From positions 1,054,001 through 1,118,000 of the forward strand of contig JAXGNN010000001.1 in assembly GCA_040767925.1 (NCBI GenBank): a DNA stretch of 64,000 nt. Direction: 5' to 3'. The notes under the pieces were generated by a model. That model worked only from the letters and a program-made list of their open reading frames with translations. It made no database searches and was not told the origin of the DNA. The stretch's first letter is position 1. Every line of letters begins with the position of its first letter. Of this stretch, positions 9,118 through 17,878 are shown piece by piece. The stretch comes from Phil1 sp040767925 (GTDB taxonomy: Bacteria; Bacillota; Clostridia; Christensenellales; CAG-138). The position numbers and the translations under genes were made by a program.

Positions 9118-9135
9118 ATTCGTATCGTCCTTTCC

Positions 9136-9558
9136 TTATTTGCGGGTCGCCTTGCGGACGCCCACGGTCGTTTTTTCAAATACATTGACCAGCCCGTCCA
9201 GCCAGTCGGGTAAAGCATCGTCGTTCTCAGCCATTTGCTCCCGCACAAAGGCGGAGAGAGAATTGGCGTTGACGGTTTCGTAGATAAGCCCGCCATGACC
9301 CTCGGCGCGAAGCGCATCAAACAGGTCGTCCTTGCGGTCGGCGGTCGCCGAGGCGCGGGTGGTATTGGTGAGGCAGAACATGATGCCGGAGCGGGTGAAG
9401 TTTTGCGTCTCGGTATCGGTCATGAGCTGCACCAATGCGGCATCGACCTCATCAAGCTCCGCGCCGATATCCTTCACGCGCTGCTCGGTTTCCTTTTTCT
9501 CATCTCGCAGGGCTTTGAGCCGGTCTGCGAGTTCAAACAGTTTTTCTGATATGTCCAT
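9136..9558 (-). CDS. Phage protein, N-terminal coiled coil, function unknown
   Basis: 140 residues from ATG 9558, which has AAGGAGA upstream; the longer open frame begins within the helicase gene and lacks a ribosome site. The first ~50 residues form a heptad-rich coiled coil (ELADRLKALRDEKKETEQRV), followed by a compact mixed domain. It lies between the SNF2 helicase and the Cys-rich protein, 18 bases before the latter. Genes in this position are common in clostridial prophages but are mostly uncharacterised. Confidence 0.75.
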   Translation of the reverse strand: MDISEKLFELADRLKALRDEKKETEQRVKDIGAELDEVDAALVQLMTDTETQNFTRSGIMFCLTNTTRASATADRKDDLFDALRAEGHGGLIYETVNANSLSAFVREQMAENDDALPDWLDGLVNVFEKTTVGVRKATRK

Positions 9559-9572
9559 CGTGATAATCTCCT

Positions 9573-11027
9573 TTACATAAACGGGTTGTTGCCATAGCGG
9601 TAATCGTCGACCAGTGTCTTGGCGAGATTCGCCTTGTTTTTCAGGGCTTTCAGCACCTTCTCGTCGACCGTAGCCTGCGCCGCGAGATAGATATAGGTGC
9701 AGGGCATCCGCTGACCGGCGCGGTGTATGCGGGCTTTGCATTGCTCGAAGTTACTCATGGAGTAGTCCAGTGAGAAGAAAATCATCGTGCTTGCCGCCGT
9801 GAGCGTGATACCCAGACCAGCCGTTGCCACCTGACCGACGAACACGGGAACATTAGCGTCGTTCTGGAATCGTGCGACCTGCTCGTCGCGGTCTTTCACA
9901 CCGCCCTTGATGAGCGAATAATTGACGCGCTTCTTTTCGAGCATGGCACAGATGGCATCAAGCTCCGGCACAAAGCGGGCAATGACGACGAGCTTGCGAT
10001 TTTCCTCCAGTGCGGCGTCGATGATATCCTCCAGCACGTCGAGCTTCGCCGTTGATACCTGCTCCGTGGCGCTGCTTTCATCGCTTCCGATAAAGCCACC
10101 CGTGAGCTGCGACAGCCGCAGCAGCTTGGTGAGCACATTGGTGATGGTGACCTCACCCTCGGACAATTCCGCGTAGCTTTCCTTGACAAGCGACTGATAC
10201 AGCTTCATCGCCCTCGGCTCCAGCGCCACCTTGCGGATGATGTCTGTCGTATCCGGCAGGTCGAGGCATTCCTTCTTCGTCGCCCGAAATGCGATGCTGT
10301 GCATCCGGCGGGTAAGCTCGTCCTCCATGCTCTTTTTCAGCACCGGCGTATGGTTGCCGTAGCCGGTCATATAAAAGAAGTAATTGCGGAAGCTGTAAAA
10401 GCTCTGCCCGAAGATGCGCGGGTCAAGGAATTTGTACTGCGAGAAGATATCGATTGCCTTGTTGGTGACCGGCGTTCCCGTCAGGAGCAGTCTGTATTTT
10501 GCCGCTGCGCCCAGTCGGTGCATCGCCTTGGATGCGCTGATGTTGTGCGTTTTGATTTTGTGCCCCTCGTCGGCGATGATGAGGTCGGGCTTCCATGCCG
10601 CCAAATTCTTCTCAAGCCGCCATGCCGATTCGTAGTTGATGACTGCCACCTGAAGCGCCGCCCCGGTCATGTGCCGCAGGGTATCTACCTTCTTTTCACC
10701 GCTACCCTTGAGCACGGCAAGGGAGTAATCGAAGTCCGCGAACTTGCCGAATTCTTCCTCCCATACGCCGACCACCGACAGCGGAGCAACGACCAGCACC
10801 CGTTTGATGCGTCCGGCGTTATACAGCGCACCGGCAGCAGCAAGTGCTGTGAGGCTTTTGCCTGTTCCCATTTCCATGAGAAGCGCTGCGCCATAGCCCG
10901 TTGGCGAGTAGGTGCTGTCCGGCAGAAGGCCGAGCCTTTTGCATACGAAGTTAAAAGCGATGACCTGATGTGCGTAGGGCTTGACCTTGATTGGCATCGG
11001 GAGCAGCGGAGCATTGTTATCGTTCAT
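9573..11027 (-). CDS. SNF2-family DEAD/DEAH box helicase (phage)
   Basis: 484 residues of a compact SNF2 helicase. Walker A is MEMGTGKSLTAL, motif II is IIADEGHKIK, motif III is LLLTGTPVTN, and the C-terminal lobe ends with GLGITLTAAS and the arginine-finger segment ARIHRAGQ. Start chosen at ATG 11027, with GGAGGTG 8 bases upstream, rather than a non-ATG start 19 codons earlier that overlaps the previous gene more deeply. It is the first large gene of the phage replication operon and probably remodels DNA or DNA-protein complexes during replication. Confidence 0.92.
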   Translation of the reverse strand: MNDNNAPLLPMPIKVKPYAHQVIAFNFVCKRLGLLPDSTYSPTGYGAALLMEMGTGKSLTALAAAGALYNAGRIKRVLVVAPLSVVGVWEEEFGKFADFDYSLAVLKGSGEKKVDTLRHMTGAALQVAVINYESAWRLEKNLAAWKPDLIIADEGHKIKTHNISASKAMHRLGAAAKYRLLLTGTPVTNKAIDIFSQYKFLDPRIFGQSFYSFRNYFFYMTGYGNHTPVLKKSMEDELTRRMHSIAFRATKKECLDLPDTTDIIRKVALEPRAMKLYQSLVKESYAELSEGEVTITNVLTKLLRLSQLTGGFIGSDESSATEQVSTAKLDVLEDIIDAALEENRKLVVIARFVPELDAICAMLEKKRVNYSLIKGGVKDRDEQVARFQNDANVPVFVGQVATAGLGITLTAASTMIFFSLDYSMSNFEQCKARIHRAGQRMPCTYIYLAAQATVDEKVLKALKNKANLAKTLVDDYRYGNNPFM

Positions 11028-11223
11028 CGGCAGTGCCACCTCCGTCCGCAATCTCTGTAACAGATACGCACTCGACGGAGTCACCGGGAACGATGACTAT
11101 TACACGGCGCTTCTCGCCGAACAGGTAACGGAGTATATGTTCCCGCATAGTGACTCGCTGGCACCTAACGACGCCGCCCTCCGGGGGCTTCCTCGAAACA
11201 CTGATTTGTAGGTTGTGCTTCAT
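11017..11223 (-). CDS. Small phage protein, function unknown
   Basis: 68 residues, overlapping the helicase start by 11 bases. AAGGAC precedes ATG 11223. The sequence has a short beta-rich middle (EKRRVIVIVPGDSVECVSV) and no recognised domain. Operon position and ribosome site argue that it is translated; short length and lack of known homology keep confidence moderate. Confidence 0.55.
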   Translation of the reverse strand: MKHNLQISVSRKPPEGGVVRCQRVTMREHILRYLFGEKRRVIVIVPGDSVECVSVTEIADGGGTADER

Positions 11224-11289
11224 CTTTTTCCGTCCTTTCCGAGGGACGGTCTTGTGTGTCCCTCGGTATACGGAGAAAAGCAGGTTGTT

Positions 11290-11688
11290 TTATACACCCA
11301 TTTTGAAAGACTTGATAAATTTCTTTTTTGCACCTTCTACGGATTTCCACGCGGCATTCGGTGCGATGCCCTCTAAACGGGCAATTTCATTAACAGAGCA
11401 TCCGCCTGCCAGCATCAGCAGCCGACGCTTTTGTACTTCCGACAGGGTTTCTAACGCCGCAGCAATGCGCTTTTTCTTTTCACTGCGTTCAATTTCTGCG
11501 TCAGGGGTGTTGTAGTCGCCATACTCCTTGCCTTCAAAAAGGATAGCGTCGAGCGAATAGCAGTGATATCGCTCCTTGCGGTCGAGATTGCTTTCCTCCC
11601 GCCGAGATGCGGTGATAAATTCCCCAAGCTCCTCATTGACCTCGACCTCGGATTTCGTGCCGTCTGCAAAGTTCCATTGAATTTTCAT
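11290..11688 (-). CDS. Phage sigma-70-like factor (region 4 HTH)
   Basis: 132 residues. The C-terminal half carries a region-4 helix-turn-helix: ALETLSEVQKRRLLML, then GGCSVNEIARLEGI and APNAAWKSVEGAKKKF. The N-terminal half may be a degenerate region 2 or a separate small domain. It is the promoter-proximal gene of the minus-strand phage operon and may direct transcription of that operon. Its ribosome site lies in one arm of a perfect hairpin (11695-11727), described separately. Confidence 0.82.
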   Translation of the reverse strand: MKIQWNFADGTKSEVEVNEELGEFITASRREESNLDRKERYHCYSLDAILFEGKEYGDYNTPDAEIERSEKKKRIAAALETLSEVQKRRLLMLAGGCSVNEIARLEGIAPNAAWKSVEGAKKKFIKSFKMGV

Positions 11689-11694
11689 TAAAAT

Positions 11695-11727
11695 GACCTC
11701 CGTTTTCGTTGTCTCGAAACGGAGGTC
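11695..11727 (-). promoter_or_regulatory. Hairpin enclosing the ribosome-binding site of the sigma-like gene
   Basis: A perfect 11-bp inverted repeat (GACCTCCGTTT at 11695-11705, AAACGGAGGTC at 11717-11727) with an 11-base loop. In the minus-strand mRNA its 3' arm contains the GGAGGTC ribosome site of the gene starting at 11688, only 6 bases from the ATG. Folding would hide the site, suggesting translational control; a terminator for upstream transcription is less likely because no U run follows. Confidence 0.55.
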
Positions 11728-11948
11728 TGCAGCAGCTGGCTGAAAAATGGCAATAAAATACCATACCGCAGTCCTTCACAGATTGCTCCGTTTCGGAATG
11801 CAGCTTCCTGCTCAATAGTCAGCTGTGTGTATTAAGTTCTACCGTCGCATAGCGTTGAGCCGTTCCAGATCGGGGAACGCACCATTTGATGGTGGGTTAT
11901 GGAATGAAGGCGCATGGAAACATAAAATCCCTTTTTCAAACATAATCT

Positions 11949-11977
11949 TTGACTTTTGGACAAAAGTGTGATATACT
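11949..11977 (+). promoter_or_regulatory. Sigma-A promoter for the ABC-3C genes
   Basis: TTGACT at 11949-11954 and TATACT at 11972-11977, separated by exactly 17 bases. It lies in the otherwise gene-free stretch 11728-12116 and points toward the ABC-3C effector gene. No second promoter or RNA gene was seen in this stretch. Confidence 0.6.
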
Positions 11978-12061
11978 ATGTTTGGGGTTTCCTCAGGAGC
12001 GCCTTCCGTTCCTAACCTGCTCTCATTATATAAAATGGGGCTTTGAAATCTGGGGATGGTT

Positions 12062-12088
12062 TGGTGCACCATAGTGCACCGTGGTGCA
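12062..12088. promoter_or_regulatory. GTGCACC inverted repeats in the ABC-3C leader
   Basis: GGTGCAC at 12063-12069 and GTGCACC at 12074-12080 form a 7-bp inverted repeat, and a third half-site (TGGTGCA) follows at 12082-12088. They lie between the promoter and the start codon. They may bind an autoregulator or form a leader hairpin; no regulator in the window can be tied to them. Confidence 0.4.
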
Positions 12089-12116
12089 AATCTCAGTAAA
12101 GGAGTGTCGAGCCGAC

Positions 12117-13250
12117 GTGGAATTCAAAACACTTTTCCCGATTATGAAAAAACATTTAGCCGACGGTGATGATGTGCCGTATTTTTTCCGCGAATTAATG
12201 GCGAAGATTACGACTGTATCTGAGGCTGACTGGGTAAAGGGTAAAGACCCTTCCGCAAAACTCAGCGATAACACCATTCGCAGCTATGTAAAACGAGGCT
12301 TATCCAAGAATTTCGCAGGTAGTATTGTGTATCATCTAACGCCGAAAACACTTACTCGGAGCATCAGCAAGCGGAGCCCTGCTTCAAGGGCTTTATTTGC
12401 AGAGGATTTAGTCGGTTATGAACCGACCATAAATGCAGATAATGTTGCGGAAAAAGTCACCGAATGGATGGAACAAATTATTCAGGAGTCTGCCGGGCTT
12501 GTTCCGCAGGATGAACTTCAGAAACAGCAGCAACAAAAGCTGGCGTCCGATTTGAAGATAAAGTACGGAGATTATTTGCTTGCAGAAGCAGATGGGTGCT
12601 GTCCATTCCCGGGATGCGGGAGGCAGCTAACCGTTTCAAAAAACGGGAAAGCCATTCATACATTTGAAGTGAGCCTGATAGATAAATCCAAATCGACTAC
12701 GCCCGAAAACATCATGGCGATGTGCCCACAGTGCTATGCCACATATCTCCTTGATGACAGCAAGAAGCTGATGGCTGAACTAAAGGAGATAAAAACGGTG
12801 TTGTCTACGCATAAACAAAGCATCCGTCTCCTTGATGACCTTCCCTTGGAAAAGGGCATTGTCGGCGTAATCAAAAGAATACGGAAGCTTGGGGAAAAGG
12901 AATTGTCTGATGCGTCCTTCGAGCCCAAGGAAGTTAAGCAGAAACTGAGTCCGTCTCAGGACATGGTGCTTTACAATGCGGTAACCAACTACGTCACCAC
13001 ATACTTCATACGCATAAAAGAAATAATGATAAATCTGGATAAAAGCGGCGAAATTGACTACGATGAAATCCAAGACCAGATTCACGCATTGTATAAGAAA
13101 CTAAAAAAGGCAAACAAACCGCATCTCGAAATCTTCAATGAAATCGCAGATAAAATACATCGTGTTACGCTACAGGACGCAATTTTCTGCCAGATTGTGG
13201 TTTCGTACTTCGTGCAGAGCTGTGAGGTGTTCGATGCAATTACCGAATAA
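12117..13250 (+). CDS. ABC-3C conflict-system effector-type protein with degenerate HNH core
   Basis: About 377 residues. The N-terminal ~130 residues are helical. A treble-clef region follows with CCPFPGCG and MCPQCYATY cysteine pairs, laid out as in HNH nucleases, but the usual D-H pair of the catalytic strand is replaced (FEVSLID) and the last His is Tyr, so nuclease activity is doubtful. The C-terminal ~100 residues, ending IVVSYFVQSCEVFDAIT, match the C-terminal domain of ABC-three-component systems. A GTG start at 12117 has AGGAG 12 bases upstream; GTG 12081 is possible but lacks a ribosome site. It overlaps the middle-component gene by 17 bases. Named from memory of the family; lower GC than the neighbouring operons. 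Confidence 0.8.
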   Translation: MEFKTLFPIMKKHLADGDDVPYFFRELMAKITTVSEADWVKGKDPSAKLSDNTIRSYVKRGLSKNFAGSIVYHLTPKTLTRSISKRSPASRALFAEDLVGYEPTINADNVAEKVTEWMEQIIQESAGLVPQDELQKQQQQKLASDLKIKYGDYLLAEADGCCPFPGCGRQLTVSKNGKAIHTFEVSLIDKSKSTTPENIMAMCPQCYATYLLDDSKKLMAELKEIKTVLSTHKQSIRLLDDLPLEKGIVGVIKRIRKLGEKELSDASFEPKEVKQKLSPSQDMVLYNAVTNYVTTYFIRIKEIMINLDKSGEIDYDEIQDQIHALYKKLKKANKPHLEIFNEIADKIHRVTLQDAIFCQIVVSYFVQSCEVFDAITE

Positions 13251-13452
13251 GCTGTATTCATATAAAAACAGCACCTTGGCGATGATTCCAACGGTGCTCA
13301 AAGAGGTACAAGATAATCCAATCGCAGTGAAAGACCTTTATCTTCGGATAAAGCCTTCGCTTTCCGACGCAACGGATTTTTTGTCGGTTATGGACTGCCT
13401 ATATGCGCTTAACGCAATACTGCGCAGCGGAGGAATCATATGGATGTTTTGA
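13234..13452 (+). CDS. ABC-3C middle component (MC6-like), probably truncated at its C-terminus
   Basis: 72 residues beginning MQLPNKLYSYKNST, with the signature helices of ABC-3C middle component 6 (AMIPTVLKEVQDNPI, LYLRIKPSL, FLSVMDCLYALNAIL). ATG 13234 has GAGGTG upstream inside the effector gene. The last residues (RSGGIIWMF) do not resemble the family's usual end, and the stop lies 13 bases inside the next gene, the first of an unrelated catabolic operon. The system's ATPase, normally next, is absent. The simplest reading is a recombination junction near 13420 that removed the end of this gene and the ATPase. Confidence 0.75.
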   Translation: MQLPNKLYSYKNSTLAMIPTVLKEVQDNPIAVKDLYLRIKPSLSDATDFLSVMDCLYALNAILRSGGIIWMF

Positions 13453-15035
13453 TTAAAAACGGTCTGGTTGCGGATGGCACGCTCAGGGAGCCCTATCGAG
13501 CCGATATCGCCATTAGGGGAGATACGATTGCAGCTCTCGGAACAGAGCTTCGCTGTGAAGCCGCACTTGTCGTCGATGCGGGGGGAAAGCTTGTGACACC
13601 GGGTTTCATCGACTGTCACTCACACAGCGATGGCCATATTCTCATGTGTACGAGCGGATACAACTATATCGAGCAGGGCATCACCACGGAGATCGCGGGG
13701 CAGTGCGCTGACAGTGCAGCACCGTCCGAGGCGGAAGATTACGCGCTCTATCGCGGCATCATGCCCAAAGAAGCTATCGAGGAGGCGCTCGCTGTATGTT
13801 CGACACCGGAACGCTTTATGGAACATGTCGCAGGCATGACGCTGCCGACAAACATGGCGTTTTTTATCGGGCATGGGACAATCCGTAAAAAGGTGATGGG
13901 TTATTCTTCCGCAAAGCCGGATCAACAACAGCTTGAACAAATGAAGTCCTTCGTCTCCCGCGCTGTAGAGTCAGGCTTCATGGGTATGTCGAGCGGGTTG
14001 ATTTATCCGCCTTCCGTCTACGCGGATACGGATGAGCTGAGCGCCCTTGCAGCCGCCGGGGCAGCGAAGGGCGGTATGTACGCCTCGCACATACGCGGCG
14101 AAGGCGATTTTTGCATACCTGCCGTGAAGGAAGCCATCAAGATCGGCGAGCGCGCAGGGTGTGCCGTTGAGATCTCGCATCATAAAATCGAGGGAGCGCA
14201 CAACGAGGGCAACTCCGCCGTTACGCTTGACCTCGTACGTGAGGCGAACCTGCTCGGCGGTTCGGTCGCCGTTGACCAATACCCTTTCATCGCCTGCTCA
14301 ACCGGGCTGATTTCCGCTTTGCCGCCCTGTTTTATGACGGATGGCTACGACGGGTTTCTGAAAAAACTCGGCGAGCGTTCCTTCCGCGATCGTGTCAGCC
14401 ATATGGTACTGACGGACGATAAGTCCTTCGATAACATTCTGCCCGTGGCCGGCTTTGACAAGTGGATGATCATAGACGCGCAGAACAACCCTTCGCTTTC
14501 CGGCATGACCATTGCCGATGTGGCAAACGAGCGCAAGCTCGATCCGTTTGACGCGATCTACGAGTTGCTTCTTGAAAACGATGCGCATGTGCGCATGGCG
14601 TATTTTACGATCAATGAGAGCGATATGATGAATATCCTCTCCGACCCCCTCACCATGTGCGGTACCGACGGCTATCACATCTTCAACCGCAAGCCGCACG
14701 AAGCGCCGCCTTCCGCGCATCCGCGCATGATCTCAACCTTTCCGCGGCATCTGCGGCTGACGCGAGAGAAGACGTCGCTCACAATCGCGCAGGCAATCCG
14801 TCGCGTGACCGGCATGCCCGCAGACAGGCACGGGCTGAAAAGCGTCGGCTATATCCGTGAAGGTATGCGGGCGGACATTTGCGTGCTTGACTGGGAAGAG
14901 CTTGGCGAAACCAACGATTACATGCACCCGTACAGGCCGAACAAAGGCATAGAGCATGTGTTTATCGGCGGGAAGCACGCGCTTAAGAACGGTTGCGCAA
15001 CAGGGGAGAAAGGCGGCCGCCTTCTTAAAAGGTAA
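13440..15035 (+). CDS. N-acyl-D-amino-acid deacylase (D-aminoacylase), amidohydrolase family
   Basis: 531 residues. Removes the acyl group from N-acyl-D-amino acids in the cytoplasm. Metal and active-site motifs are present: GFIDCHSHSD, the conserved Cys in TEIAGQCADS, ASHIRGEG, EISHHKI and the late Asp in MCGTDGYH. GGAGG precedes ATG 13440, within the end of the truncated ABC-3C middle component. Downstream, an oligopeptide-type ABC transporter follows at 61-89 bases, so imported acylated D-amino acids or D-residue peptides are the likely substrates. A second, diverged copy lies at 35.1 kb (roughly 45-50% identical by eye). Confidence 0.92.
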   Translation: MDVLIKNGLVADGTLREPYRADIAIRGDTIAALGTELRCEAALVVDAGGKLVTPGFIDCHSHSDGHILMCTSGYNYIEQGITTEIAGQCADSAAPSEAEDYALYRGIMPKEAIEEALAVCSTPERFMEHVAGMTLPTNMAFFIGHGTIRKKVMGYSSAKPDQQQLEQMKSFVSRAVESGFMGMSSGLIYPPSVYADTDELSALAAAGAAKGGMYASHIRGEGDFCIPAVKEAIKIGERAGCAVEISHHKIEGAHNEGNSAVTLDLVREANLLGGSVAVDQYPFIACSTGLISALPPCFMTDGYDGFLKKLGERSFRDRVSHMVLTDDKSFDNILPVAGFDKWMIIDAQNNPSLSGMTIADVANERKLDPFDAIYELLLENDAHVRMAYFTINESDMMNILSDPLTMCGTDGYHIFNRKPHEAPPSAHPRMISTFPRHLRLTREKTSLTIAQAIRRVTGMPADRHGLKSVGYIREGMRADICVLDWEELGETNDYMHPYRPNKGIEHVFIGGKHALKNGCATGEKGGRLLKR

Positions 15036-15123
15036 ATGATTACAGCAACGGTTCATGCCGGGCACACGATGGGCACACGGCATGATTACAATGTAAGTGT
15101 CATATCGTTCGGAGGGTTACGAG

Positions 15124-16062
15124 TTGAGAGATTATATCATTAAGCGATTATTCCAAGGAATGCTGGTGGTGCTTTCGGTTACCATCCTGATTTTCGCACT
15201 CATGCAGATCATGCCCGGGGATCCGATCGACCTGATGACGGATTCCAAGGTTTCAGAGGAACGTAAAGACCAGATGCGCGAGAAATGGGGGCTCGATAAG
15301 CCCGTTTATGTTCAGTATTTCGTGTGGTTGACGAACATCGTTCAGGGTGATTTCGGCACGTCGATTAAGTCCAAACAAGAGGTTGGCGGCATGCTCCTGC
15401 AGCGCATCCCCATGTCGCTCAAGCTGATCGGCGCCGCAACGCTTATCAAGTTTTGTTTAGCGGTTCCGCTTGGGCTGCTCGCGGCGTTTCGCAAAGATAA
15501 GCTTGCCGATCGCCTGCTGATGGTATTTGCGGCAATCACGAACGCCGTACCCGCGTTTTGTGGGGCGATTCTGATGATCCTCCTTTTTGGGGTGAAGCTT
15601 AAATGGCTGCCCCTGAGCGGATATGAAACGCCTCAGCATTTTATCATTCCCATTGCAGCGCTGGTTTTGAGCGGCATGGCGGAAATGATGCGGCTCACCA
15701 AAAACGAGGTGCTCGATGTATATCGGGAAAAATACGTCCAGACGGCTTACGCCAAAGGGTTGAGCGCAGGCAGAGTCCGCACAGGTCATGTTTTGCGCAA
15801 CGCGATGATTCCAATCGTCGTTATGCTTTTCCTGACGATTCCGTGGATCATCGGCGGCGGCGTCATCATCGAAAACATTTTCGTCATACCGGGCATGGGC
15901 AACCTATTGTATCACGGCATCCTCGATCAGGATTTTCCGGTGGTGCAGGCGTGCATACTCATCATCGCCATACTGACGGTACTATGCAATCTCCTGGGGG
16001 ATATCGTGACTGCGCTGCTTGACCCGAGGATCAAGGTTGAAATGAGCGGAGGGAAAGCGTGA
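15124..16062 (+). CDS. dppB: Peptide ABC transporter permease, DppB/OppB type
   Basis: 312 residues beginning with a TTG at 15124 that has GGAGG 7 bases upstream; the upstream ATG in the open frame has no ribosome site. An N-terminal membrane helix (GMLVVLSVTILIFALM) is followed by the MPGDP motif typical of DppB permeases. Further helices follow, with the EAA-like loop (YVQTAYAKGLSAGRVRTGHV) that contacts the ATPase. It overlaps dppC by one base (TGATG). With DppC it forms the membrane channel of the importer encoded by 15.1-20.5 kb. Confidence 0.93.
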   Translation: MRDYIIKRLFQGMLVVLSVTILIFALMQIMPGDPIDLMTDSKVSEERKDQMREKWGLDKPVYVQYFVWLTNIVQGDFGTSIKSKQEVGGMLLQRIPMSLKLIGAATLIKFCLAVPLGLLAAFRKDKLADRLLMVFAAITNAVPAFCGAILMILLFGVKLKWLPLSGYETPQHFIIPIAALVLSGMAEMMRLTKNEVLDVYREKYVQTAYAKGLSAGRVRTGHVLRNAMIPIVVMLFLTIPWIIGGGVIIENIFVIPGMGNLLYHGILDQDFPVVQACILIIAILTVLCNLLGDIVTALLDPRIKVEMSGGKA

Positions 16063-16895
16063 TGAGCGAATTTCTGAAAAACACGCTGCGCAATCTGAAC
16101 CTTGTCGTCGGGGCCATGATGGTGCTTTCCGTGATCGCCTTTGCACTCTTTGCGGATCACATCGCGCCGTACGCGTTCGACGAGGCGCATCTGGAGGCGA
16201 CCTATTCTGCGCCGGACGATGCGTATATTTTCGGCACGGACGACTTCGGACGGGATATGTTCAGCCGGGTCGTGTACGGTTCGAGAATCACCCTTAAAGT
16301 GGCGCTGATCGCCGTTGTCATACAAAGTGTGATCGGTGTTTCGGCGGGGCTCATCGGCGGATATTACGGCGGCAAAATCGACGCGGGGCTTGCTTTTGTG
16401 ACGGACATCACATGGGCGATGCCGCCTTTGATCACAGCGCTTGCCGTCATTACGGTGCTCGGCAAAGGGCTCAACAACATCATCGCCGCACAAGCGTTGG
16501 TTTGCTGGGCGCAGTATGCGCGCATCGTTCGTGCCAAAACGCAGGCGATCAAAAATATGCCCTTCATTGAAACGGGCATCGCCTTTGGCGAAAAAAACAG
16601 CGCGATCATGCTCCGATACATTTTGCCCAACATACTGCCCTCGATCATCGTCATCGCGACGATATCCATACCGACTACGATCATGTCCACCACCTCGCTG
16701 GGCTTTCTGGGGATGGGATCTCAGCCGCCCTCGCCGGATTGGGGCGTCATGCTTTCCGTCAGCATCAAGCATCTGACTAAGGCACCGTGGATGGCGATCT
16801 ACCCGGGGCTCGCACTGGTGTATACCGTGCTGGGTTTCAGCCTTGTGGGTGAAGGCCTCAGGGACCTCTTGGACCCGCGCATGAAAGCGCAGTAA
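16062..16895 (+). CDS. dppC: Peptide ABC transporter permease, DppC/OppC type
   Basis: 277 residues from ATG 16062, with GGAGGG 9 bases upstream; a GTG one codon earlier is possible. It has an N-terminal helix (LVVGAMMVLSVIAFALFA), the FGTDDFGRDMFSRVVYG motif typical of DppC proteins, five or more membrane helices and an EAA loop (IVRAKTQAIKNMPFIETGIA). It ends LRDLLDPRMKAQ, as is usual for the family. Partner of the adjacent DppB-type permease. Confidence 0.93.
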   Translation: MSEFLKNTLRNLNLVVGAMMVLSVIAFALFADHIAPYAFDEAHLEATYSAPDDAYIFGTDDFGRDMFSRVVYGSRITLKVALIAVVIQSVIGVSAGLIGGYYGGKIDAGLAFVTDITWAMPPLITALAVITVLGKGLNNIIAAQALVCWAQYARIVRAKTQAIKNMPFIETGIAFGEKNSAIMLRYILPNILPSIIVIATISIPTTIMSTTSLGFLGMGSQPPSPDWGVMLSVSIKHLTKAPWMAIYPGLALVYTVLGFSLVGEGLRDLLDPRMKAQ

Positions 16896-16906
16896 GGGGA
16901 CGACGT

Positions 16907-17878
16907 ATGGAGAATAATCATAAATTGCTTGAAATTACAAACCTTTCGGTGGACTACAAGGTCAAGGAAGGCTACCTCAGCGCCGTCAAAAACACGAACA
17001 TCACGATCAACAGCGGCGAGATATTCGCGCTCATCGGCGAATCTGGCTGTGGAAAATCCACCATCGCCTACACGATTATGAAACTGCTCTTTTCCGAAAA
17101 CGAACGGGTTTCGGGCGAGATTCTGTTCAACGGGAGGGATCTGCTCAAGGCCAACGAACGCGAGATGGAGAGCATACGCGGCCACGACATCGGCATGATT
17201 TTTCAGAACCCACTCGACTCGCTCAATCCTGTTTACCGTTCCGCCGATCAAGTTGCGGAAGCGATCATGCTGGACGGAATCGACAGGAAGGAAGCCTGGA
17301 ACAAGGTGCTGGAGCTTTTCCGCGATGTGCGTATCCCGGACAGCGAAAAGCGGATGAAAAGCTTTCCCCATGAACTCTCGGGGGGTATGCGGCAAAGGGT
17401 GATGATTGCGATGATGCTCGCGCGGAATCCCAAGCTTCTCATCGCGGATGAGCCGACAACCGCGTTGGATGTAACGATCGAGGCGCAGATCCTTTCCATC
17501 ATCCGGAGTCTGCGCGATCAATTCAACACCTCGATTATGATAATCACCCATAATTTCGGCATTGTCGCCGAAGTTGCGGATAAAATCGCAGTCATGTACG
17601 CCGGCGAAATCGTGGAATACGGGAATGTGTTTCAGATTTTCAGCGGCCCGGCGCATCCGTATACCCGCGCGCTCATGCTCGCGCTGCCGCGGATCAGGAA
17701 GCATGAGCGCAGGCTCATGACGATCCAGGGCGCTGTGCCAAAACTCATCGGCGACATCGCCGGCTGCAGGTTTGCCAACCGCTGCGAATTTGCAGATGAT
17801 GTTTGCCGCGAGGAAGCGCCGCCCCTTCGCACGGCACAGGAAGGGCATGTGTATCGCTGCCACAGGGAGGTTGAATGA
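16907..17878 (+). CDS. dppD: Peptide ABC transporter ATPase, DppD/OppD type
   Basis: 323 residues. Walker A GESGCGKST, Q-loop FQNPLDSLNP, signature LSGGMRQRV, Walker B LLIADEPTTALDV and the H-loop TH are present. The C-terminus has the GCRFANRCEFADDVC cysteine cluster of the DppD/OppD family, which binds an iron-sulphur cluster in characterised members. Starts 11 bases after dppC and overlaps dppF by 4 bases. Confidence 0.93.
   Translation: MENNHKLLEITNLSVDYKVKEGYLSAVKNTNITINSGEIFALIGESGCGKSTIAYTIMKLLFSENERVSGEILFNGRDLLKANEREMESIRGHDIGMIFQNPLDSLNPVYRSADQVAEAIMLDGIDRKEAWNKVLELFRDVRIPDSEKRMKSFPHELSGGMRQRVMIAMMLARNPKLLIADEPTTALDVTIEAQILSIIRSLRDQFNTSIMIITHNFGIVAEVADKIAVMYAGEIVEYGNVFQIFSGPAHPYTRALMLALPRIRKHERRLMTIQGAVPKLIGDIAGCRFANRCEFADDVCREEAPPLRTAQEGHVYRCHREVE

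Noticed and set aside
11839..12072. 77-residue minus-strand open frame in the ABC-3C leader
   Set aside because: Overlaps a good plus-strand promoter and has no ribosome site or family-like sequence.
16799..17863. 354-residue minus-strand open frame
   Set aside because: Antisense to the intact dppD ATPase gene.
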